This document shows, piece after piece, positions 9,306 to 18,122 of a stretch of 64,000 nucleotides of DNA. Below the pieces are notes generated by a model, which saw nothing but the letters and a program-made list of their open reading frames with translations, was not told the DNA's origin and did no database searches. This stretch comes from Planktomarina temperata RCA23 (GTDB taxonomy: Bacteria > Pseudomonadota > Alphaproteobacteria > Rhodobacterales > Rhodobacteraceae): positions 1,364,001-1,428,000 of the forward strand of contig NZ_CP003984.1 in the NCBI RefSeq assembly GCF_000738435.1, written 5' to 3'. Position 1 is the first letter of the stretch, and each line of letters opens with the position of its first letter. The position numbers and the translations under genes were made by a program.

Positions 9306-10205
9306 ATGAAGGTATTTTTAGGATTAAATGGGCACACAAACAATGAATCCCTTCCACTTCGATTTGGCATTAAGATTAAAGAACATCATCAGCAGTTTTG
9401 TATCCTTCAAAATGCAATTAAGGATCAAGAAGGTACTAAACGGCAACGGCAAGACGAAATTGAACGTGGAAACGAGCATTATAGCGGAGAACTTTTAATA
9501 CCTGACTTGGACAAAAATAATGCCCCGGCTTCTTTCAAGTGCCGAGTCGTACTCGGTGTGCCTAAATTGGACCATCAGTCCCCGCCGATTATCACTTTGT
9601 TGCGTGACGGATCTCGAGGCGACATGACTGTAACTAAACACATTTCAGGGATGGTAAAGCGAGGTAAAATTACTTCTGATGATATCATCCATCTTCTACA
9701 TCCAGCTTATATTGCTGATAAAATAAAAGATTCTAATGATGTTGAAGAGATTGTAGCCTCAAGCATAAATAGTAAACCTGAGGCACCAGTTCTAGTTCTT
9801 TCGAAGGCTGATGAACTTATTCTTTCGTCAGCAGATGAAATTAAGGCGACAATAGACAGTTTCCCAATAGAGGGAGTTGAACTTGAGGCTGGTCCAAACT
9901 TTAAGCGATTGAGCCTCAAAGAGAGGGTGAAATATCAGTACTCAATGGCTGATGCGTATGTAGAAGATGCGTGGACAGCTAATGATAAAATATGGGTCAG
10001 GGTAATAGGCAGCGATGGTGAAAATACTGATCTTCATTCATTCAAGCAACGTGACCACTTGGCTGTACATCATCAAAAAACATTAGAATACTTGCAGTCA
10101 CGCATAGGGCAGAGAGCACATTTTGCTGTTTGTATGAGTGAACCTTGCAAAGGTTTTCTTGCCGAAAGTGTTACTTCGATAGCCCTACAACTTATGAAAT
10201 CTTAG
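9306..10205 (+). CDS. Hypothetical protein
   Basis: 299 aa, soluble, no signal peptide. It begins MKVFLGLNGHTNNESLPLRF, has an acidic central part with Ser/Asp/Glu-rich segments (about residues 135-200) and ends with a Cys-containing segment (FAVCMSEPCKGFL). No family or catalytic motif recognised. It stands alone between the broken exported protein and a small zinc-finger gene in the AT-rich island. Confidence 0.6.
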   Translation: MKVFLGLNGHTNNESLPLRFGIKIKEHHQQFCILQNAIKDQEGTKRQRQDEIERGNEHYSGELLIPDLDKNNAPASFKCRVVLGVPKLDHQSPPIITLLRDGSRGDMTVTKHISGMVKRGKITSDDIIHLLHPAYIADKIKDSNDVEEIVASSINSKPEAPVLVLSKADELILSSADEIKATIDSFPIEGVELEAGPNFKRLSLKERVKYQYSMADAYVEDAWTANDKIWVRVIGSDGENTDLHSFKQRDHLAVHHQKTLEYLQSRIGQRAHFAVCMSEPCKGFLAESVTSIALQLMKS

Positions 10206-10296
10206 TTGAAAAGGTATCCTACTTTTTGCTCACAAAAGACACTCCAAATTGCCTTAACTCACTGCAGCGTCGTGAGGTGAATTTCAATAGTAATTG

Positions 10297-10503
10297 CTAA
10301 TTATAGGTCAAGCTTTTTGCGAGTTTTCCTAATTTTTTGAGCCTTGACTTCAGATCGTCTTTTTTAATAGCAGCTTCCGGTTCTGACGTAGTTATTAGTT
10401 CCGCCAGTAGTAGTATTTCAAAAAAAGTTATAAAACTCAGGGTGTAAAAACTCTCAATAGAAACAACTTTCAAAAGTAGGCAAATAAAGTAAATTAATAT
10501 CAA
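10297..10503 (-). CDS. Possible small membrane protein
   Basis: 68 aa with two hydrophobic stretches (ILIYFICLLLKVV and FITFFEILLLAELI) and a Lys-rich C-terminus. The layout suits a small membrane protein, but there is no clear ribosome site and AT-rich DNA often yields such frames by chance. Confidence 0.25.
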   Translation of the reverse strand: MILIYFICLLLKVVSIESFYTLSFITFFEILLLAELITTSEPEAAIKKDDLKSRLKKLGKLAKSLTYN

Positions 10504-10515
10504 GATAATTTAAAT

Positions 10516-10866
10516 ATGGGGACGCATTTAGTTATGAAATGCACAAATTGTAATGGAACCGGTTATAAAACTGATCCTGGAGGTAAAATTCCGTGGAAGT
10601 GTGGAAGGTGTATGACTACTGGTTTGGAGCCTAGCCATAAACAACTTTGCATAAATGAAATGACACGGGAAATTGCATCAATCACATTAAGTATAGAAGA
10701 AGGCGATCATTTTGATAATGAAAAAGGAGTATCGTATCTACCTGAACTAATACAAGATAGGCGATTTTTCAGAAAAGTATTAAAATCTGTATCAGACGAA
10801 GCAACTGATGAAATGTCATTTGAAGAAGTCAAATCAATAGTAGGTAAAATTGAAAGATATGAATAA
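10516..10866 (+). CDS. Small protein with DnaJ-type zinc motif
   Basis: 116 aa. The N-terminus carries CTNCNGTGYK (CxxCxGxG) and CGRC about 17 residues later, which together look like one zinc-binding unit of the DnaJ Cys-rich kind (residues 9-32). The rest is acidic and helical. If the first Met (MGTHLVMKC) is not used, the start is seven codons later. Function unknown; zinc binding is inferred from the Cys spacing. Confidence 0.55.
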   Translation: MGTHLVMKCTNCNGTGYKTDPGGKIPWKCGRCMTTGLEPSHKQLCINEMTREIASITLSIEEGDHFDNEKGVSYLPELIQDRRFFRKVLKSVSDEATDEMSFEEVKSIVGKIERYE

Positions 10867-10970
10867 CTACTAATTCTTATGATTTGTGTTAGTCAGTGTA
10901 ACCCGAGATTAATTTCAAGTTTTAGATTTGTGGATAGACATAATGCTTAAAAAAAATTATCAAAATTGTT

Positions 10971-11435
10971 ATGATAAATCTGCCTGAAGAGATCCAATTA
11001 CATATTGGGGAAAATAAATTCACTGGCTATCAGATAACTGGTCAAGAGCAATTTGTGCTTATTACAATTCAAGGCAATAAACGTTCCCTATATTTGGATG
11101 ATGGTGAGCAAAAAATATTCGCAATGTCGCATGTTGTTACAGATCCAGGACTTGAGCTGCATTCATTTGGCGATATGGTTGAATATATATTGGCCCAGTT
11201 ACCACGAACTGGAGATACACTTATGAGTATGATCAAATATGATCAGGGTCAGAAGCTAAATGATATGGTAGCAGATTTTTTAATTGACTATTCGACTGAA
11301 AACTCTCGGTGCAGTCTTGACGATGCCAGTAAAGCATATGCAGATCTTTCAGACTATATGGGGTTCTCAAACATGGATCCGGTTGATTTTTATTCAGATA
11401 TTTGGTCCCTGCATATAGCTAAAAATTTTACGTAG
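10971..11435 (+). CDS. Hypothetical protein
   Basis: 154 aa, acidic and soluble (MINLPEEIQLHIGENKFTGY). No recognised motif, signal or membrane segment. It follows the small zinc-motif gene on the same strand after ~100 bases and may be co-transcribed with it. Function unknown. Confidence 0.55.
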   Translation: MINLPEEIQLHIGENKFTGYQITGQEQFVLITIQGNKRSLYLDDGEQKIFAMSHVVTDPGLELHSFGDMVEYILAQLPRTGDTLMSMIKYDQGQKLNDMVADFLIDYSTENSRCSLDDASKAYADLSDYMGFSNMDPVDFYSDIWSLHIAKNFT

Positions 11436-11540
11436 AAAATAAAAGGCACAATTAAAACTTAAAAAGTGTCCTTTTCATTATCGGATGACTTTGGGCGATA
11501 AAACAAAAAGTAATTTTAAAGACGAAGCATCAGGCTGGTC

Positions 11541-11664
11541 GGTTGGTTGTGAATCTAAGGGTTCCCTACAGGCTCACACAGAGGCTCGTACAGCGTGTTT
11601 ATCCACTGCATCGCCGTGTGACGACCCAAAGTCTTTCACGCTTGTACGGGGCTAATATGGGCGC
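11541..11664. repeat. Dispersed intergenic repeat, copy in defence island
   Basis: The block starting TTGTGAATCTAAGGGTTCCC and running through 'tccactgcatcgcc' to 'cttgtacggggc' closely matches 38,493-38,612. Its first part also matches blocks near 37,981 and 41,780. The copy abuts the IS3 remnant. It is shared between the tRNA-Asn island and the tRNA-Leu island. Confidence 0.75.
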
Positions 11665-12117
11665 AGCTACAAGATGCTGACCGTCTTGGATGAGTTTACC
11701 CGCCAAGCTCTTTGCGTTGAGGTGCAAGACAAGATGAACTCAGATGATGTTTTGCGTGTCATGCATCGTTTGCTGATGAAATACGGAAAGCCTGAATGCA
11801 TTCGATCTGACAATGGCGGGGAGTTCGTAGCTGAACACCTTCAAAAATGGCTCAGAAAGGTTGGCGTCAAACCAATCCAAATCTACCCAGGCAGTCCTTG
11901 GGAAAACGGTTACAATGAACGGTTCAACGGTATTCTTCGCCAAGAAGTCCTAAACGCTGAATGGTTCCACAGCATCAAACAGGCTCAGGTCGCAATCAAT
12001 ATTTGGCTCAAAGAATACAATCACATCAGGCCCCATCATGCACTCGGAATGCGACCTCCCATGCCAGAAACCTTATTAGAGAAATCCAAAATTAGTGGCA
12101 CTGAAATTGGGGGCTAG
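11653..12117 (+). pseudogene. IS3-family transposase remnant (OrfB C-terminus)
   Basis: About 150 codons matching the integrase core of IS3-type OrfB: VLDEFTRQAL (first Asp), SDNGGEFVAEHL (second Asp) and GSPWENGYNERFNG (Glu), then the usual KEYNHIRPHHALG ending. The N-terminal half and OrfA are missing and no start codon fits before the first Asp region. No terminal repeats were found, so the element is dead. Confidence 0.85.
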
Positions 12118-12134
12118 ACAGCAAACGTACACTT

Positions 12135-13436
12135 TTACTTCACATTTATATGGGCAACTGAATAATTTAAGTTTAAAGGGTCCAAAACCGTTTCGAAGTA
12201 GTCAATTTGGGATTTCTGCAAGCTATCGGATGGTGACTTTATTTCCACTAATTCAAACTCATTGCGTCCCCAGACAATTAGATCAGGAACACCAGTCGTG
12301 TAAATAAAATCCCCAGTCCTAGACCAGTGCTTTTCAGCGAGGTTCAACCACATTTTGGGTGAAACAGATTGATATAATTCGACTATTGCACTCACAACTT
12401 CTTGAAATGATCTGGCATTATGCACGAGGTAACCCCAAAATTTGATTTCTGAAAGTTCATCTAGTTTTCTAATTTCCGAGACACGTCCATGATACTTCTT
12501 GCTACCATAACCTACACCATTTATTTTTTCATCTTGCCAATTTTTAAAGAAAATAGGTAGTGCGGTAGGCAATAGTTTTTCAATATCAGCAATCGTTGCA
12601 AAATGTGTATTTTCAAAAAGCAGTTGCATATCCTCCCGCCCAGAAGGTCTTGATGCATAACGTCTTTGCCCAAGTCGAACATCTTTGTCTGTACGATGAC
12701 TATAGTGAAAATATGTCAACAGACTTAAGTCTATATGCAGTGTATGCCAAGGAACATTAGAAGAGAGTTGGAAGTTTAAACTGCGGATGTATGAATTCAC
12801 TGCGTCTTTATAACTACTGAAGTCTAGAAAATTGTTGCCAACACCTTCAATGATAGCCTTTGTTAAATCCCGTTCGCTAAAATTCTCATTTAGAGAAGGG
12901 AATTTTTGAAAGATTTGGTTTCGAAGACGTGTGTCTTTACTCAAATAAAATCTAACGTCTATCTCTGGAAAACGTTCAAAACTACTAGGAAGATTGAACG
13001 GTATTGTTTCTGAAATATTTTGACTGATTCTGGGGTTTTTTAGTATCCTTTTTGTATCTGCTTTTGATAACTTATTGGCTGCTATGACCTGTAGAGTTAA
13101 CAATATTTCCATTAACTCTGAAACATCATGACTGGTGAATCGCCCATCAGAACTAAAGTAATCCATTGCTGCATGTTCAACTGTTTTGAAATTTCCATCG
13201 CCAGTTACCGACCAAACGGCACGACGGTTTGTGTCATCCAGCTGTGTATTGGACATACGTCGATAAAGAGTAATTTGTCGTTTAGGATATGAATGTTTTT
13301 CCATATTTTTGAAACGTATTCTAAAATTTTTGGAATGTAACCCAACTAAGTGAGATTGTCTGTTTGACGGCTCAAAAACACAGCTGATTACTTCGTTAAA
13401 ATTTGGGATGCCTGTTAATATCACTGAATATTTCAT
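12135..13436 (-). CDS. VRR-NUC domain nuclease
   Basis: 433 aa. The last ~60 residues form a VRR-NUC (PD-(D/E)xK) nuclease: GVPDLIVWG with D385, then ELVEIKSPSDSL with E398 and K400, followed by QKSQIDYF. In known families this fold cuts branched or flap DNA (FAN1) or occurs in phage and defence nucleases. The first ~370 residues are not recognised; they contain clusters of Arg/Lys and aromatic residues that could bind DNA. The start overlaps the end of the upstream coiled-coil gene by 41 bases, so the two are probably one operon. A later start at an internal Met (residue 45) cannot be excluded. Its location beside Zorya and integrase remnants suggests a defence role, which is inference. Confidence 0.75.
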   Translation of the reverse strand: MKYSVILTGIPNFNEVISCVFEPSNRQSHLVGLHSKNFRIRFKNMEKHSYPKRQITLYRRMSNTQLDDTNRRAVWSVTGDGNFKTVEHAAMDYFSSDGRFTSHDVSELMEILLTLQVIAANKLSKADTKRILKNPRISQNISETIPFNLPSSFERFPEIDVRFYLSKDTRLRNQIFQKFPSLNENFSERDLTKAIIEGVGNNFLDFSSYKDAVNSYIRSLNFQLSSNVPWHTLHIDLSLLTYFHYSHRTDKDVRLGQRRYASRPSGREDMQLLFENTHFATIADIEKLLPTALPIFFKNWQDEKINGVGYGSKKYHGRVSEIRKLDELSEIKFWGYLVHNARSFQEVVSAIVELYQSVSPKMWLNLAEKHWSRTGDFIYTTGVPDLIVWGRNEFELVEIKSPSDSLQKSQIDYFETVLDPLNLNYSVAHINVK

Positions 13437-13893
13437 GTGAGGCTTTTAAATAATACTCTTGCTTGGAAAAGCCTTTCAACATTATCCCATAGTCTCTTTC
13501 AATGGCAGCGATTTCGTCAGAATTATCTGTTCCTGCTAAAGATTTTCCTACACTCTCTATGCGTTGAATCAAATCGTTATTACTTTGTAATAAAATCATA
13601 TGCTCAACTAACTCAATGTTTTTCAGCTGAACTTCACTGGCATAGTCAATTGCTGTCATAAGTTTCATGTTCATGACTGAGGCTCCTTTTATTCTGAGTT
13701 CATTATCGGCAGCCTCCCAACCTTTTGCTATCGTCTTACAGTCACGCAATGCATTTTTAAGGTTCATATCAGTAATCAGGTATGAATTTTTCGCATCCAT
13801 TAAGTCAGCTTGAAGCTTCAAATTTTGCTCAATATTTTCAATAACTTGCGTTAAATACGCAAGATATTTTTGTTTTTTCATAAACTGAAACAT
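13396..13893 (-). CDS. Coiled-coil protein upstream of VRR-NUC gene
   Basis: 165 aa from the ATG at 13,893, chosen because AGGAGG stands six bases upstream; a longer open frame to 13,971 has no such site. The product is almost entirely helical (YLTQVIENIEQNLKLQADLM) with heptad-like spacing and no membrane helix. It resembles a toxic-anion-resistance or structural coiled-coil protein only in a general way. It overlaps the VRR-NUC gene by 41 bases, which points to co-translation and a shared task. Confidence 0.65.
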   Translation of the reverse strand: MFQFMKKQKYLAYLTQVIENIEQNLKLQADLMDAKNSYLITDMNLKNALRDCKTIAKGWEAADNELRIKGASVMNMKLMTAIDYASEVQLKNIELVEHMILLQSNNDLIQRIESVGKSLAGTDNSDEIAAIERDYGIMLKGFSKQEYYLKASHEIFSDINRHPKF

Positions 13894-13954
13894 TAGTTTC
13901 CTCCTGTAAGAAAGTTTAAATATTAGTGCGTATTTTATTTGCAGTGTAAATAGC

Positions 13955-14248
13955 TTACCGCTTCCGCCCACTGTGCAACTCAGCGTTCAACAAGGGACTA
14001 TACTCGCTATAGTGCCCGTCTATCATCTCAGTGCTATTACCTAGTTGTCTGCTCAGTGCGTGTGTCGTCACTCCACGTTCTACGTTCAGCGTGGCGTAAA
14101 AATGCCTCAAACTGTAAAGTGTGCGTGTTCTGCCATCAGCACCAGTTTTCAAATCCAACCCATCCAGCGATGCGTTAAATGCTCGATTGAGATTGTGCAC
14201 GGTTACTGTCTCACTGCCTTTTGTTGTTAAAATGATTTCGCAATACAA
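13955..14248 (-). pseudogene. Tyrosine recombinase remnant near tRNA-Asn
   Basis: The C-terminal 97 residues of a phage-type integrase. LYSLRHFYAT is the typical second catalytic box and MIDGHYSEYSP carries the nucleophilic Tyr. The first Arg box and the whole N-terminus are missing; upstream the frame overlaps another gene. It lies ~470 bases beyond the 3' end of tRNA-Asn, where an integrase of a tRNA-Asn island would be expected, so it is probably the decayed integrase of the defence island. Confidence 0.8.
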
Positions 14249-14447
14249 GGATCAGAATGAGATAGACAGCTATAACACCATTATTAAATCTTTTGGCGAA
14301 TTTATAAATTCAAACGTCGATTGTGATGCTGATGAAATCAAGAATTCTTTAATGAGCTTACTGCGTCAGATATCAGAAGCGGATGGTCAGTTGAGTGAAA
14401 AAGAAGAGATCGAAATTGATTATATTGGTAATCTGTTAAAAGTTTGA
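14232..14447 (+). CDS. Small TerB-like protein
   Basis: 71 aa, acidic and helical. The segment LLRQISEADGQLSEKEEIEI resembles the metal-binding acidic motif of TerB-fold proteins (ADG followed by EE). At 71 aa it is half the length of a normal TerB domain, so it may be a fragment. It overlaps the 5' end of the integrase remnant on the other strand. Confidence 0.45.
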   Translation: MISQYKDQNEIDSYNTIIKSFGEFINSNVDCDADEIKNSLMSLLRQISEADGQLSEKEEIEIDYIGNLLKV

Positions 14448-14680
14448 CTATCTGTTTTTTCTGTTTGGCTTCAATTAGCTGCTTTGACCTGGATCAAAGA
14501 GCATTAGAGTGCTTATTGCTACGCAGTAACTCATCACTGCTTGCTGACACATTAGATTTTGATGATTTTCTGATGGATAAGACTAAGATTTATTTCTTGA
14601 ACTATAGTATGATTATACCAAATTATTGACCTAAAAGTGTTTATAACTGTTTATAACTTTTTGTGATAAACAAAAATAAA

Positions 14681-14708
14681 GGCGCCAGTGACGTAAGTCA
14701 TTGACACC
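14681..14708 (-). terminator. Terminator after tRNA-Asn
   Basis: A 12-bp stem with G-T pairs (GGTGTCAATGAC / GTCACTGGCGCC read on the minus strand) with loop TTAC, followed on that strand by TTTATTTTTG. It lies 12 bases past the tRNA-Asn 3' end. Confidence 0.75.
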
Positions 14709-14719
14709 TATAACTTAAA

Positions 14720-14794
14720 TGGCTCCGGCGGTAGGGATCGAACCTACGACCAATTGATTAACAGTCAACTGCTCTACCGCTGAGCTACGCCGGA
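14720..14794 (-). tRNA. tRNA-Asn (GTT)
   Basis: 75-nt cloverleaf on the minus strand starting TCCGGCGTAGCTCAG and ending in encoded CCA. The anticodon loop is CTGTTAA, giving GTT (Asn). Acceptor TCCGGCG pairs with CGCCGGA, and the T-loop is GGTTCGATCCC. It marks the edge between core genome and the AT-rich defence island, whose integrase remnant lies on its 3' side. Confidence 0.96.
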
Positions 14795-14857
14795 CCACTG
14801 GGAGCGGATATAGCGGTGCGGGTTTGGGAGGTCTAGCCCAAAAATTCGAAAATCGCC

Positions 14858-15733
14858 TCAGATCACAGAATATTTTGCCTGAAGGTCAATTGGTCCCTGA
14901 CAGGTGGCTAAATTGCGCTCACATAGGTCGATCAAATGCGCCAAAACATTGCGTGTCGCGGCGTGAATGAGGCGGGGATCGATGTCGGTGTAGATCGCTT
15001 CGGCCAAGCCTTGTGCGCTTTTGGGCTGACCTTGCAAATGGGAGATGATTTGCGATTCCCGCTCCTGCCTATGGGCCAAAAGCCAATGCAGCCGGGCAGG
15101 GCCATCTTCTATCGCATCGCCATGGCCGGGCAGGTAGAGCCTTTCGCGGCGCTGTTGCAGCTGCGCACAGCTGCGGCGGAAGGCGCCAAGGTCCCCATCA
15201 GGCGGCGATATCATCGTACTGGCCCAAGCCATAACGTGATCTCCGCTGAAGAGTGCTCCGTTCCAGGAGAAGGCCATATGATTGCCGAAATGCCCAGGCG
15301 TCCAAATGGCGATAAGCTCTTGTCCCTCATGGTCCAAAACGGCGCCATCTTTTAGGGTTATATCGGGCTGGAAGTCATAATCGACACCTTCGCCGCCTCC
15401 GATCTTGCCAGCCGCGCTTAGGGCGATCATCTGCGCGCTGCGTCCTGCGCCGCTGTCCCCATAGGCATAGATCGGCGCGCCGTAATGGGCGCTGAGGCGC
15501 CGCGCTAAGGGGGCGTGGTCAAGATGGGCATGGGTCACCAAAATTTTTGTGATCTTTTGATCGGGGGCAATGGCCGAAACTATGGCAGCAAAATGCGCGT
15601 CATTATCTGGGCCCGGGTCGATGACGGCGATGTCGCGCAGGCCCAGAAAATAGGTATTTGTGCCGGTATAGGTCATGGGAGACGGGTTTGGCGCCACAAG
15701 ACGGCGGATTTGGGGGGCCTGTGTTTCTGCCAT
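14858..15733 (-). CDS. Metallo-beta-lactamase fold hydrolase
   Basis: 291 aa from the second Met. The MBL zinc motif is VTHAHLDH (HxHxDH, about residue 70); later metal ligands are in WTPGHFGNHM, FSGDHVMAW and LPGHGD. The C-terminal ~70 residues form the small winged-helix-like domain of the LACTB2/RNase-Z-related subgroup. The substrate is unknown; relatives hydrolyse thioesters or nucleic acids. A longer frame to 15,769 would overlap the start codon of the divergent kinase by two bases, so the shorter start is preferred. Confidence 0.85.
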   Translation of the reverse strand: MAETQAPQIRRLVAPNPSPMTYTGTNTYFLGLRDIAVIDPGPDNDAHFAAIVSAIAPDQKITKILVTHAHLDHAPLARRLSAHYGAPIYAYGDSGAGRSAQMIALSAAGKIGGGEGVDYDFQPDITLKDGAVLDHEGQELIAIWTPGHFGNHMAFSWNGALFSGDHVMAWASTMISPPDGDLGAFRRSCAQLQQRRERLYLPGHGDAIEDGPARLHWLLAHRQERESQIISHLQGQPKSAQGLAEAIYTDIDPRLIHAATRNVLAHLIDLCERNLATCQGPIDLQAKYSVI

Positions 15734-15767
15734 TCCTTCTGCTCTCTCAAGTTGATAAGCTGCGCCC

Positions 15768-17060
15768 ATGATAGGCCGCTTTTTAAAACAATTTGCACCT
15801 CGAACACTCTATGGCCGTGCTGCGGCGATTTTGCTCTTGCCGATGCTGACGTTACAATTGGCCGTCGCTGCTGTCTTTGTGCAACGGCATTTTGAAGATG
15901 TCACGGAACAAATGACGAATAACCTTTTGCTGGAGGTTGAGTTGGTGCTGCGCGCGCTTGAGCGGCACCCTGTTGATGAGGTGTCGCAGGGCCTTGCGGC
16001 AGAGCTTAACATTGATCTGCAGTCTTGGGATGGGGTGCCGCGTGATAATCGCTTGATGTTTTATGATATCTCTGGGCGCACCATTATTCCACTCATGCGC
16101 AGCCGGCTCGAAGGGCTTCGCGAAATTGATCTGTCCGATTTGGATTTTGTGGTGCTTGGGCTTATGACCGCAAAAGGACCCATTCAGCTGATCTTAAGCC
16201 GCGATCGTGTCTCTGCGTCTAATCCGCATCAAGTGCTTGTTCTGATGGTCTTTACGGGCATTTTTATGACTTTGATTGCCTATATATTTTTGCGCAATCA
16301 ATTGCGGCCCATTAAGCGGCTCTCTGTGGCTTCGGCGGCTTTTGGGCGGGGCCAGCGGGTGGCGCTCAGCCCGTCTGGTGCGCTGGAAGTGCGGGCTGCT
16401 GGGCAGGCATTCTTGGATATGCGGGACCGGATTGAACGGCAAATTGAACAGCGTATTATGATGCTCAGCGGCGTGAGCCATGATTTGCGCACCCCCATTA
16501 CGCGCTTGCAATTGGCTCTGGAGCTCATGGAGGGGCCAGAGGTTGAGGATCTGAAAAAAGATGTCTCGTCGATGCAGATGATGGTGGATTCCTTTTTAAA
16601 CTACGCACGCGATTTGGCGGCAGACCCGGTTGAGAATGTGGACCTTGTTGCGCTGGCTTCAGAGCTGGCTGCGCGGATGACGCCGCCGGCTCATTTCGAG
16701 CTGGTCGGCGCGCCGCGGCTCTGCGCTCTGCGGCCGGTGCCGATTGGCCGGGCCATTGAGAATCTTTTGGTCAATGCAGGCCGCTACGGCACCCAGAGTA
16801 TTTTGGCTCTTCATTTCGCGGACACAGGCCTGCACATAACCGTGCATGACGATGGTCCGGGCATCCCCGAGGCAGAGCGTGAGGCGGCCGTTAAACCCTT
16901 TGTACGGCTTGAAGCGGCGCGCGGTCAAAATCAGGGCAGCGGTGTTGGATTGGGACTCGCCATCGCGGCGGATGTGGCGCGGTCGCATGGTGGGCAGCTG
17001 GTGTTGGGTGAGAGTGCGAAACTGGGCGGATTATCGGCGCAAATCCGTCTGCCGCTGTGA
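15768..17060 (+). CDS. EnvZ-type sensor histidine kinase
   Basis: 430 aa. An N-terminal membrane helix (about residues 18-38), a periplasmic sensor region, a second membrane helix (about 152-172) and a HAMP segment (RPIKRLSVASAAFGRG) precede the kinase core. The H-box is GVSHDLRTPITRL (His about 239), the N-box ENLLVNAGRYG, G1 DDGPGIP and G2 GVGLGLAIA. It autophosphorylates on His and passes phosphate to a response regulator. No regulator gene is adjacent, so its partner is elsewhere. Signal unknown. The divergent MBL gene shares the promoter region. Confidence 0.9.
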   Translation: MIGRFLKQFAPRTLYGRAAAILLLPMLTLQLAVAAVFVQRHFEDVTEQMTNNLLLEVELVLRALERHPVDEVSQGLAAELNIDLQSWDGVPRDNRLMFYDISGRTIIPLMRSRLEGLREIDLSDLDFVVLGLMTAKGPIQLILSRDRVSASNPHQVLVLMVFTGIFMTLIAYIFLRNQLRPIKRLSVASAAFGRGQRVALSPSGALEVRAAGQAFLDMRDRIERQIEQRIMMLSGVSHDLRTPITRLQLALELMEGPEVEDLKKDVSSMQMMVDSFLNYARDLAADPVENVDLVALASELAARMTPPAHFELVGAPRLCALRPVPIGRAIENLLVNAGRYGTQSILALHFADTGLHITVHDDGPGIPEAEREAAVKPFVRLEAARGQNQGSGVGLGLAIAADVARSHGGQLVLGESAKLGGLSAQIRLPL

Positions 17061-17129
17061 TATTCTGATCTGGAGTTGAAATTTTAACGCCGAGCCATAG
17101 ATTATATATTAAATTACAGGGGCAAAATT

Positions 17130-17954
17130 ATGATGGTCATGCGTAAAATATTACTTGCGATGTCGCTGCTGTTTTGCACGGTGATGCCTGTGAAATCGGC
17201 AGATCGTGCACAGATTGCGCAATTCATGGCGGTGACTGGTTTTGATGTGGCGCTTGAATCCATGCGCCTGTCTGCGCGGGATGCGCCGACGATGTTGGGC
17301 CTTGATGCGGATGACTTTGGCCTCAGCTGGTCACGGCTTGCGGATCGCATGTTTGAGCCGGAGGCTTTGAAAAGCGATGCGTTGGAGATTTTGGACAAGG
17401 CCCTGACAGAGGATGTTTTGGCTCATGCCACGGGATTTTACGGCTCAGACCTTGGGCAGAAACTTGTGACTGCTGAAAACGAAAGCCATGGGCTGGAGTT
17501 CGAAGATCGCGAGGTTGAGGGCGCGCGCTTGGCGCAGGCTCTGGCCGCGCGTGGATCGCCGCAGCCGCAGTATTTTCTCGATATGGCCGAGAGCATTGGA
17601 TATGTGGGCGCGACCATAAAAGCCTATCGGGAGGTGCAGGTGCGATTCTTGATGGCCGCCTCCTTGGCCGGCCTGATTGACCAACGGTTTGATGAGGTCG
17701 ACCTTAGAGCCATGTTGGCCCAGCAAGACGACGAGGTGCGCCAGGCGATGACAGACAATTTGATTGTCGCCAATGCCTTTACCTACCGTGATTTCACAGA
17801 CCGGGAGATGGAAATTTATCGTGATGCTCTGGCGATGCCACAGATGATGGAAGTCTATGAGTTGATGAACGCAATTCACTTCACCATTATGGCAGATCGT
17901 TTTGAACGCATGGCTCTCGAGATGGTGAACTTAACGCCAACGCAAGAGCTGTGA
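17130..17954 (+). CDS. DUF2059-type exported protein
   Basis: 274 aa with a signal peptide (MRKILLAMSLLFCTVMPVKSA, cleavage near residue 24). The helical periplasmic part contains the DUF2059-like repeat: FYGSDLGQKLVTAENE in the first half and IYRDALAMPQMMEVYELM in the second. Function is unknown in the family. It stands alone between the kinase and the ribosomal operon. A second Met three codons downstream could be the start. Confidence 0.75.
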   Translation: MMVMRKILLAMSLLFCTVMPVKSADRAQIAQFMAVTGFDVALESMRLSARDAPTMLGLDADDFGLSWSRLADRMFEPEALKSDALEILDKALTEDVLAHATGFYGSDLGQKLVTAENESHGLEFEDREVEGARLAQALAARGSPQPQYFLDMAESIGYVGATIKAYREVQVRFLMAASLAGLIDQRFDEVDLRAMLAQQDDEVRQAMTDNLIVANAFTYRDFTDREMEIYRDALAMPQMMEVYELMNAIHFTIMADRFERMALEMVNLTPTQEL

Positions 17955-18122
17955 AGAGGCTTGACTTCACAGCCAAACCCATGAATAAGCGCGCAATGCG
18001 GTCCAGAGTGGGCTGCGTTTTAGTGTAATACGTCTGTACATTCAGGCGCGCTGTCTGAGGTGGCCTTGGCCAAAACACCCAAGTGGGGACCGAAAGGCGC
18101 GGAAAAAACAAAGGAAACGCAA

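Noticed and set aside
14444-14629. 61-codon open frame between TerB-like gene and tRNA-Asn
   Set aside because: Random-looking product and no start signals.
14720-14794. att duplication of tRNA-Asn
   Set aside because: I found no second copy of the tRNA-Asn 3' end in the window; it may lie left of base 1.
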